Source of the DNA: Rhodospirillaceae bacterium UBA6608
GTDB taxonomy: Bacteria; Pseudomonadota; Alphaproteobacteria; Rhodospirillales_A; Casp-alpha2
DNA: 7,619 nt
NCBI GenBank assembly: GCA_002433335.1
Contig: DJHY01000310.1
Coordinates: 1 to 7,619 of the forward strand
Direction of reading: 5' to 3'
Shown here: piece by piece, positions 1-5,370 of the stretch
How the letters are laid out: every line of letters starts with the position of its first letter
Numbering within the stretch: the first letter of the stretch is position 1
Program-made: the position numbers and the translations under genes
Notes under the pieces: generated by a model
Databases searched by the model: none
Told to the model about the DNA's origin: nothing
The model's input: the letters and a program-made list of their open reading frames with translations, nothing else

Positions 1-993
1 ACAATCTGGTGCAACTTCCCGGGCGTCGGGGCGGAACATCGCGTTCGCATGGCCATCGACGAACTGGCTCCGTTGCTGGCCGGAAAAGCCTTCGACAAGC
101 CGGCTGATGCCTTCACCATGATGTGGGATCGGACCCGTGTGCGGGTCCTGCAAACCGGCGAGCCGGGGCCCTATAGCCAGGCCATCGCCGGGATCGACAT
201 CGCGCTTTGGGATTTGGCGGCGCGGCAGGCGGGATTGCCGCTGCGGCGGTTTTTGTCGGATCAGGCGGTCGATGCCGTCCCTGCCTATGCCAGCGGCATT
301 CACATCGCCATCGCCGCCGATGCGGTGCCCGAAGCCAGGGCCGAAGGCTTCCGTAACTTCAAGGTCAAGGTCGGGTTCGAAACCCAGGCGGACCTGGCGG
401 GCGTGGCGGCACTGCGCCAGTCGATGGCCACGGACGAACGCCTGTTCTCCGACGCCAATCAGGCCTGGGACCTGGACGGTGCGTTGGCCTTTGCCAAGGG
501 CGCCACAGGCTTGGGTCTGGAGTGGCTGGAAGAACCGCTGCGCGCCGACGCCCCGACCGAACATTGGGTGCGCTTGGCGAAAGAAGGCGGCGTGCCGCTG
601 GCGGCGGGTGAGAATTTCACCTGCGCCGACGATTTCGACGCCGCGTTGACGGCGGGGGCCTTGTCCTACGTTCAGCCCGACATGGCGAAGTGGGGCGGGG
701 TGACGGGCTGCCTGCCGCCCGCACAGGCGATCCTGGATGCGGGGCGGACCTATCGCCCCCATTATTTGGGCGGCGGCTTGGGGTTGGTTGCCTCGGCCAA
801 CCTATTGGCCGCGGTCGGCGGGCCCGGTTTGCTGGAAGTGGACGCCAATCCGAACCCGTTGCGCTCGGAAGTGCCGGGTCTGACGATCAAGGACGGCCTG
901 TGCCATCTATCGTCGAACCCCGGTTTGGGCCTGGAGGCGCTGCCCGAAAGCCTGACGTCGAAGGTTACCCTCCATCAATCCTGGACGGCTTAA
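1..993 (+). CDS. Enolase-superfamily protein, mandelate racemase/muconate lactonizing type (5'-partial)
   Basis: The frame is open from base 1, so the gene starts upstream; an internal ATG at 49 lies within the N-terminal capping domain and is not the likely start. The visible 330 residues cover the end of the capping domain and the whole TIM-barrel. Numbering from the window's first codon, the FKVKVG strand carries Lys121 and Lys123 (KxK). Candidate Mg ligands are Asp151 (SDAN), Glu178 (EEP) and Glu204 (GEN). Asp227 in QPDMAKWGG and His254 in PHYLGG are 27 residues apart, as for the Asp270-His297 dyad of mandelate racemase. Family members abstract a proton alpha to a carboxylate, in racemisation, acid-sugar dehydration or cycloisomerisation. 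The substrate cannot be read from sequence; Lys230 after the Asp leaves subgroup placement slightly open. It is probably a cytosolic catabolic enzyme. Confidence 0.9.
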   Translation, partial: TIWCNFPGVGAEHRVRMAIDELAPLLAGKAFDKPADAFTMMWDRTRVRVLQTGEPGPYSQAIAGIDIALWDLAARQAGLPLRRFLSDQAVDAVPAYASGIHIAIAADAVPEARAEGFRNFKVKVGFETQADLAGVAALRQSMATDERLFSDANQAWDLDGALAFAKGATGLGLEWLEEPLRADAPTEHWVRLAKEGGVPLAAGENFTCADDFDAALTAGALSYVQPDMAKWGGVTGCLPPAQAILDAGRTYRPHYLGGGLGLVASANLLAAVGGPGLLEVDANPNPLRSEVPGLTIKDGLCHLSSNPGLGLEALPESLTSKVTLHQSWTA

Positions 994-1001
994 CGCCGTC
1001 C
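983..1001 (+). terminator. GC hairpin over the stop codon of the enolase-family gene (possible weak terminator)
   Basis: A perfect 7-bp inverted repeat, GGACGGC / GCCGTCC, flanks a 5-base loop (TTAAC) that contains most of the TAA stop codon. It is G/C rich and placed where a terminator would be, but no T-tract follows (the next bases are TGGGTGCGG). It may instead be a 3'-end stabilising stem, or chance. Confidence 0.35.
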
Positions 1002-1087
1002 TGGGTGCGGTGGGGGTTGTGCCGCTCTGAAAATCCATTAAATACAGTTAAAGTATGGGGAATATCAGGGCAGGAAGCATCATAACC
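1002..1087 (+). promoter_or_regulatory. Leader of the metallo-hydrolase gene: AT-rich stretch, small inverted repeat, RBS
   Basis: Bases 1028-1056 are much more A/T rich than the surrounding DNA and contain an ATAC-N7-GTAT inverted repeat (1042-1045 and 1053-1056). No convincing -35/-10 pair is present: TAAAGT-like and TTAAAT-like hexamers occur, but with poor partners. AGGAAG at 1072-1077 is a ribosome binding site 10 bases before ATG 1088. The region probably holds the promoter and possibly an operator; the exact elements are not resolved. Confidence 0.4.
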
Positions 1088-1954
1088 ATGGCACGCGATC
1101 CGAAAGTTATTTCGTTCTTCGACGACCGCACCTACACCATCACCCATATCGTCATTTGCCAGGAAACCGGCGTCGCAGCGATCATCGATCCGGTTTTGGA
1201 TTACGACGCCGCTGCGGGGCGCACCTATAAGGAAAGCGCCGAGGCCGTGATCAATCAGGTTGGGCAAGACAATCTGAAGATCGAATGGATATTGGAAACC
1301 CATGTCCATGCCGACCATTTGACCGCGGCGCCTTACATGAAGGATGCCCTGGGCGGAAAGACCGGGATCGGGGCCAACGTCGGCAAGGTCCAGGAAACCT
1401 TCAAGAAAATCTTCAACGCCGAAGACGCCTTCGCCACCGATGGCTCGCAGTTCGACCATCTGTTCGCCGACGGAGAGGAATTCCGAATCGGCAATTTGAC
1501 TGCCCGTGTGATCCATACACCGGGCCATACCCCGGCCTGCGTCAGCTATGTGATCGGCGATGCGGTGTTCATCGGCGATACCATGTTCTCGCCAGATTAC
1601 GGCACGGCGCGCTGCGACTTTCCCAATGGCGACGCCAAGCAGCTGTATCAGTCGATCCAGAAAATTCTCTCCCTGCCTGACGAGACGCGGATTTTCTTGT
1701 GCCATGACTACATGCCCGGCGGTCGCGAGGTGATGATGCAGACGACCGTGGCCGAGCAGAAGGCGGCGAACATTCACCTGAAGGATTGCAAGGACGCGGA
1801 CGCCTTCGCCGAAATGCGCAACACCCGCGACGCCAAGCTGTCGATGCCGGCGCTGATCATTCCGTCGGTTCAGGTCAATATGCGGGGCGGTCATATGCCG
1901 CCGCCGGAAGACAACGGCGTCAGTTATTTGAAAACGCCGATCGACCTGCTGTAG
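1088..1954 (+). CDS. MBL-fold metallo-hydrolase, persulfide dioxygenase (ETHE1/Blh)-like
   Basis: A complete 288-residue cytosolic protein without signal peptide. ATG 1088 is chosen because AGGAAG precedes it at good spacing; the in-frame ATG at 1055 lacks one. Metal-site motifs of the beta-lactamase fold are in order: HVHADH (His72, His74, Asp76, His77), His147 in TPGHTP, Asp164 in IGDTMF, and His206 in LCHDY. The segment after Asp164, DYGTARCDF (Arg175, Asp177), resembles the Arg-Thr-Asp-Phe stretch of ETHE1 persulfide dioxygenases rather than glyoxalase II. The C-terminal CHDY...TTVAEQ...NIHLKD pattern fits the bacterial Blh/type III sulfur dioxygenase branch. Those enzymes oxidise glutathione persulfide to sulfite using one non-haem iron. 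No rhodanese or DUF442 domain is fused. The specific reaction is inferred from family resemblance; glyoxalase-II-like thioester hydrolysis is the alternative. Confidence 0.85.
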   Translation: MARDPKVISFFDDRTYTITHIVICQETGVAAIIDPVLDYDAAAGRTYKESAEAVINQVGQDNLKIEWILETHVHADHLTAAPYMKDALGGKTGIGANVGKVQETFKKIFNAEDAFATDGSQFDHLFADGEEFRIGNLTARVIHTPGHTPACVSYVIGDAVFIGDTMFSPDYGTARCDFPNGDAKQLYQSIQKILSLPDETRIFLCHDYMPGGREVMMQTTVAEQKAANIHLKDCKDADAFAEMRNTRDAKLSMPALIIPSVQVNMRGGHMPPPEDNGVSYLKTPIDLL

Positions 1955-2024
1955 CGCCCAGCGTTCCGACCAAAATCTGCCTGCATTCCGTGTGGACCTA
2001 TTTTTCGCATTAGGTGCGTGACTT

Positions 2025-2062
2025 TAGTCTTATTGACTATAGGTTGAAGCGGACGGTTAACT
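2025..2062 (+). promoter_or_regulatory. Candidate promoter/operator of the signalling cluster
   Basis: In the 199-base gap between the hydrolase stop and the first kinase start, TTGACT (2033-2038) is a good -35 match. The -10 at 18-base spacing, TTAACT (2057-2062), is poor. A 5-bp inverted repeat TAGTC-TTATT-GACTA (2025-2039) overlaps the -35. No rho-independent terminator for the hydrolase gene was seen in the gap, and nothing else stands out in it besides the RBS at 2140-2147. Confidence 0.3.
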
Positions 2063-2139
2063 CGCATCCAGGGGAAATCCAAAACGACCCAAGGGGGAAT
2101 GGGGGCGTGCCGATTTGCGGTGCGGTAAGCATTCGGTTT

Positions 2140-2147
2140 GGAGGTGG
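2140..2147 (+). promoter_or_regulatory. Strong ribosome binding site fixing the kinase start at 2154
   Basis: GGAGGTGG lies 6 bases before ATG 2154 and matches the anti-Shine-Dalgarno sequence well. It decides in favour of ATG 2154 over an in-frame TTG at 2115, which would place this purine block inside the gene and has no comparable site upstream. Confidence 0.8.
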
Positions 2148-2153
2148 CCAAAG

Positions 2154-3740
2154 ATGCCCTTGGCCCGGAACGCGATCGAGAACGCACTTGCCTGGCTGAC
2201 GGTCCTGAGCGGGCTGTTGCTGGCGGCGGGCGTCTATATCGCGGTGCAGAGCCATCGCTCGGCCATGAGCTTCGTCGAACTTAGTGAATCGCAAAACGCC
2301 CTTGTTACCCAGTTGGCGACCTTCACGCGCATTCAGCACGAAATGGGTTACACCCGCTTCATTCACAATTTCAAAAACGGCGTGTTGCGTCGTGACGTCG
2401 ACCTTTTGCGCGAGGCGCAGGGCAATATCGACAATGCACTTGCATCCTTGGACGACCTTCTGTCGCTCAATCCCAGTTTGAGAAGACTGTCTGAAAACCT
2501 GAAGGACACCCTGGCCGCCTATCAGGATAAAGCCGATCTGGCCGTGACGTTGGTCGGTGAGGGGGTGTCCTCGACCGACATCGATGCTGTCGTCAAAATC
2601 GACGACAGCCCCGCCGAAGCGGACCTTGCGGCGCTGTACGACGCGATTGACCAGACCCGGGCCACTCTATTGCGCCGCATTGACGAACAGACCGCAGGGC
2701 AGGAACGGCAAACCAATCTGGAGTACGTCAAGGCGGCGGCATTGTTCGTTTTGGCGGCGGTGTTGATCTGGCTGAAGTTGGCTGTTCGCCGACAGGTCAT
2801 ATCGTTGCTCATGGCGCGCGATACACTCAGTCGAATTGCCCAGCGGTTCTCGCGCCAAAAATTGCTGAACGAAAACGAAGGCGGCGGCGAGGACCTGGAG
2901 GCGCGGATCGGTGACCTAACGCGGCGGATCGAAACGCAGCAACGGGATCTGTTGCAACATGCCGAGGCGTTGACCGCCGCCAACGAAGAGCTTGAACGCT
3001 TCGCCTATGTCGCCTCGCATGACCTGCAGGAACCGTTGCGGCGCATTCAATCCAATATCGACCTGATCGAGCTGAAGGCCAAACAAGACGGCACGACCCT
3101 GGCGCCGGATACGGAAACTCGCCTGGAGCGCATCGCCAAGGCGGCCCAGCAAATGCGGCAGTTGATCCGTGATTTGTTGGAGTACTCACGGCGCGGAAAC
3201 TGGGTGCCGGCGCTGCAGACCTTCAGCCTTGTGGCCCTGGTGGCCGAGGTCGCGAATGGCGCCGCGGAATCGCTCGCGGCCCAGGGCGGCGACATTCAAA
3301 TTTCGTCGGAGCCGTCGGAGATTCTGATGTCCGGTGACCGCGCGATGCTGGCCCAAGTGCTCAGCAATCTGATCGGCAATGCCAGGAAATATGCGCGTCC
3401 GGATGTGCCGCCGCAGATCGGTGTGCACGTGGAATTGGGGATCAAAGAAGCGGTGTTGACCGTGACCGACAACGGCATCGGATTCGACCCCAAATACAGC
3501 GAGGAAATCTTCAAACCCTTCGTACGGTTGCAAGGGCGGTCGGTGGCATCGGGCTCGGGGATTGGGTTGTCGATAGTCAGACGGGTCGTCGAAAAACATG
3601 GCGGACGGGTAGACGCCATCGGTCAGCCGGGACAGGGGGCGACGTTTGTCGTTCATTTGCCATTGAGACCGACGGTCGAACTGGAGCCCGCGCCGGGAGC
3701 CCCGCAGGACGAGAGCGATCAGGAGGCCGCCCATGCATGA
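2154..3740 (+). CDS. Membrane sensor histidine kinase (HDLQEPLR type)
   Basis: A 528-residue inner-membrane kinase. Membrane helices lie at about 11-31 and 193-211. They enclose a roughly 160-residue, predominantly helical periplasmic region (32-192) that I cannot assign to a named sensor family; it contains the compact block GYTRFIHNFKNGVLRR (65-80). No HAMP domain is evident; a coiled-coil-like stretch (about 245-282) leads to the HisKA domain with phospho-acceptor His289 in SHDLQEPLR. The ATPase domain has the N box with Asn409 (NLIGNA), G1 DNGIG (439-443), F-box-like IFKPFVRL (452-459) and G2 GSGIGL (467-472), so all catalytic motifs look intact. The last ~25 residues are an acidic, disordered-looking tail. 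The gene overlaps the next by 8 bases. The HDLQEPLR H-box is typical of kinases that work with Rcp1-like regulators, which is exactly its neighbour. The signal is unknown. Confidence 0.95.
   Translation: MPLARNAIENALAWLTVLSGLLLAAGVYIAVQSHRSAMSFVELSESQNALVTQLATFTRIQHEMGYTRFIHNFKNGVLRRDVDLLREAQGNIDNALASLDDLLSLNPSLRRLSENLKDTLAAYQDKADLAVTLVGEGVSSTDIDAVVKIDDSPAEADLAALYDAIDQTRATLLRRIDEQTAGQERQTNLEYVKAAALFVLAAVLIWLKLAVRRQVISLLMARDTLSRIAQRFSRQKLLNENEGGGEDLEARIGDLTRRIETQQRDLLQHAEALTAANEELERFAYVASHDLQEPLRRIQSNIDLIELKAKQDGTTLAPDTETRLERIAKAAQQMRQLIRDLLEYSRRGNWVPALQTFSLVALVAEVANGAAESLAAQGGDIQISSEPSEILMSGDRAMLAQVLSNLIGNARKYARPDVPPQIGVHVELGIKEAVLTVTDNGIGFDPKYSEEIFKPFVRLQGRSVASGSGIGLSIVRRVVEKHGGRVDAIGQPGQGATFVVHLPLRPTVELEPAPGAPQDESDQEAAHA
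3721..3726 (+). promoter_or_regulatory. Ribosome binding site inside the kinase 3' end
   Basis: A perfect AGGAGG lies 6 bases before ATG 3733, within the final codons of the upstream kinase. It fixes the regulator start and suggests the small regulator is translated efficiently in its own right rather than only by coupling. Confidence 0.8.
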
Positions 3741-4179
3741 CCAAATGCTTTTTCTAATTGCGGATGATGATGCAGAGGACCGTGAACTCGTCCGCCTGGC
3801 ATTCGAAGCTTCCGGCGTGTCGCATGAGCTGCATTTCGTCGCGGATGGGGAAGAACTCCTAGCCTACCTGAGCCATCAAGGAGACTATGCCGACGCGTCA
3901 TCCGCGCCGCGCCCGGACCTTATCCTGCTTGATCTGAACATGCCCCGTTTGGATGGGCATGGCGTGCTTCGCCGGATGAAACAGGATCCGCATATCGCGG
4001 ATATTCCGGTCATCGTGTTTACGACATCGTCAGCTGAAAGGGATATCGAAGAGACTTACAGACTTGGTGCTCAGTCCTATATCGAAAAGCCGTTTTCCTT
4101 CGATGAACAGGTTCGGCTGCTCCGCGAGATCGAGCGCTATTGGACGACGACGTCACGGTTGCCTGAAACGATGACGTGA
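3733..4179 (+). CDS. Single-domain response regulator, Rcp1-like
   Basis: A 148-residue stand-alone receiver domain with no output domain. Visible residues are the acidic cluster Asp11-Asp12-Asp13, phospho-acceptor Asp67 in LILLDLNMPRLDG, Thr97/Thr98 in VIVFTTSS, and Lys119 followed by Pro in IEKPF. The 10-12 residue insertion before the phospho-acceptor strand (about HQGDYADASSAPRPD) and the TTSSAERDIEETYRLGAQSYIEKP stretch are typical of Rcp1, the regulator partner of cyanobacterial phytochromes, and its bacterial relatives. It overlaps the upstream kinase gene by 8 bases and the downstream REC-kinase gene by 1 base, so it is almost certainly the direct partner of the upstream kinase. Without an output domain it must act as a phosphate shuttle or by protein-protein contact, possibly on the following kinases; that target is inference. 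Confidence 0.95.
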   Translation: MHDQMLFLIADDDAEDRELVRLAFEASGVSHELHFVADGEELLAYLSHQGDYADASSAPRPDLILLDLNMPRLDGHGVLRRMKQDPHIADIPVIVFTTSSAERDIEETYRLGAQSYIEKPFSFDEQVRLLREIERYWTTTSRLPETMT

Positions 4180-5318
4180 TGGCGGGCCAATTGGAAATTG
4201 TCCTGGTCGATGACGACCCTGAATACCATGAGATTTTCAGGGACTATATCCAATTGGCATTGGCGGAGAACGACTACCATCTGGCCTGCTTCGATGATCG
4301 AACCGAAGCGTTACAAGCCCTTGATCAAAGTGCGGCGACCGCGGTGTTCGTCGACTATCGGATGGGGGCGGCGACCGGGATTGAATTTATCCGGGATTGC
4401 CACGTCGCGGGAGTGTCGGCGCCGTTCATTCTGTTGACGGGATTCGACACGCTGAGCGCCGAACGCGACGCCCTGGCGATCGGTGCCTTTGACTACTTAT
4501 CCAAAGACGATGTCCGCCCGACGATGCTGTCGCGTTGTATTCGCCATGCGACCAATACCTTGATGCGCGAAGAAGAATTGCGCGCGGCCTTGCGGCAGGC
4601 GCAGATCGCGATCGAGGCGCGCCAACAATTCCTGGGTAACATGAGCCACGAGATGCGAACCCCGCTGAACGGCATCATCGGGTTTGCGGAATTGCTGGTT
4701 CTGAGAAACGGCGGTCAGCACGGAAAGGTCGAGGAGTACGCCAAGGGGATCAGGGAAAGCGGCTATCGACTGCTCGAACTTGTCGAAGGCCTGTTGTCGT
4801 TGGTCGAACAATCAAGCAGTCAGAAACTGGACAACCGGCCGACCGCGATGGCCGAGATCATCCCGCGGATCTGCGCCCGCTATCGATCGATGGCCGCGGC
4901 GCGAAATATCGATTTTGATATCGAACTGCAAAAATCCGGGTTGCGGGTTTTGGTCGATCGGGAATTGCTGGCGGTTGCCATCCGCCCGTTGGTGGACAAC
5001 GCGGTCAAGTTTGCTGAAGCAGGCAACCATGTGACCGTTTCGGTCGATTTGGACGACGACCTGAACATTGCGATCGCCGACGACGGCCCAGGCATGCCGC
5101 GCGCGGTCGCCGAAGATGTGATGGCGCCGTTTGTCCTGACGGAATCATATCTGACCCGTAGCCATGGTGGGGCCGGGATCGGCCTTTCGGTTGCGCGAAA
5201 TGCCGTCGCCGCGTTAGGGGGGCGGATGAAGATCGTCAGCGAACCGGGCGAAGGAACCAGCATCAGCGTACAGATCCCGGTTACGCTAACTGCTGAGCCT
5301 GAACTTATGCGGATGTGA
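4179..5318 (+). CDS. Soluble REC-histidine kinase
   Basis: A 379-residue cytosolic protein with no membrane helix. The N-terminal receiver (about 5-125) has Asp11-Asp13, phospho-acceptor Asp59 (VFVDYRMG), Thr87 and Lys109. The usual Pro after DxxM and after the Lys are Gly and Asp here, as in an atypical but known DYR(M/L)G receiver type. A helical linker (127-150) leads to HisKA with His157 in NMSHEMRTPLNGIIG. The ATPase domain has Asn274 (LVDNAVKF), G1 DDGPG (301-305) and G2 GGAGIGL (330-336). ATG 4179 forms a TGATG overlap with the preceding stop; a GTG at 4176 is the alternative. No Shine-Dalgarno site is visible, so translation is probably coupled to the regulator. A receiver ahead of a transmitter suggests kinase activity gated by phosphorylation from another kinase, plausibly the upstream membrane kinase. 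Confidence 0.94.
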   Translation: MAGQLEIVLVDDDPEYHEIFRDYIQLALAENDYHLACFDDRTEALQALDQSAATAVFVDYRMGAATGIEFIRDCHVAGVSAPFILLTGFDTLSAERDALAIGAFDYLSKDDVRPTMLSRCIRHATNTLMREEELRAALRQAQIAIEARQQFLGNMSHEMRTPLNGIIGFAELLVLRNGGQHGKVEEYAKGIRESGYRLLELVEGLLSLVEQSSSQKLDNRPTAMAEIIPRICARYRSMAAARNIDFDIELQKSGLRVLVDRELLAVAIRPLVDNAVKFAEAGNHVTVSVDLDDDLNIAIADDGPGMPRAVAEDVMAPFVLTESYLTRSHGGAGIGLSVARNAVAALGGRMKIVSEPGEGTSISVQIPVTLTAEPELMRM

Positions 5319-5334
5319 TGGAAGGATACGGACA

Positions 5335-5358
5335 ATGCGCATGGTAGAATGCAAATAA
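5335..5358 (+). other. Seven-codon leader-like ORF with strong RBS
   Basis: GGAAGGA (5320-5326) sits 8 bases before ATG 5335, which reads MRMVECK and stops at TAA 5356-5358. The frame is the same as that of the downstream hybrid kinase but is separated from it by TAA and TAG (5365-5367). A second short frame, ATG 5318 (overlapping the preceding TGA), reads MEGYGQCAW and stops at 5347. Either could be a leader peptide affecting the hairpin at 5345-5366, or chance; no conservation data are available. Confidence 0.25.
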
Positions 5359-5366
5359 GCATTCTA
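5345..5366 (+). repeat. Perfect 8-bp inverted repeat before the hybrid kinase gene
   Basis: The arms TAGAATGC (5345-5352) and GCATTCTA (5359-5366) are exact reverse complements around the 6-base loop AAATAA. No T-tract follows, so it is not a typical rho-independent terminator. Just upstream, ATGCGCAT (5335-5342) is a further self-complementary 8-mer sharing the ATGC/GCAT core. It could be an operator for a dimeric regulator giving the hybrid kinase gene its own control, or an intercistronic RNA stem. Confidence 0.6.
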
Positions 5367-5370
5367 GACT

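Noticed and set aside
965..1894. Long minus-strand open frame (309 codons) opposite the metallo-hydrolase gene
   Set aside because: It is antisense to a gene with intact family motifs; its translation shows no domain and is explained by G/C-rich third positions leaving the opposite strand open.
1917..1939. GGCGT...ACGCC inverted repeat near the end of the metallo-hydrolase gene as a terminator
   Set aside because: Only 5 bp with a 13-base loop, located inside coding sequence and without a T-tract.
2115..2153. TTG start giving the membrane kinase 13 extra residues
   Set aside because: No RBS precedes it, while ATG 2154 has GGAGGTGG at ideal distance and begins directly before the first membrane helix.
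2014..2199. 61-codon GTG-initiated frame in the gap before the membrane kinase
   Set aside because: No RBS, no recognisable sequence, and it overlaps the candidate promoter and the kinase start.
5254..5290. GGAAC followed by CGGTT, resembling an EcfG-type general stress promoter
   Set aside because: The spacing (20 bases) and the second element do not fit the GGAAC-N16/17-CGTT pattern, and it lies in the conserved end of the REC-kinase coding region.
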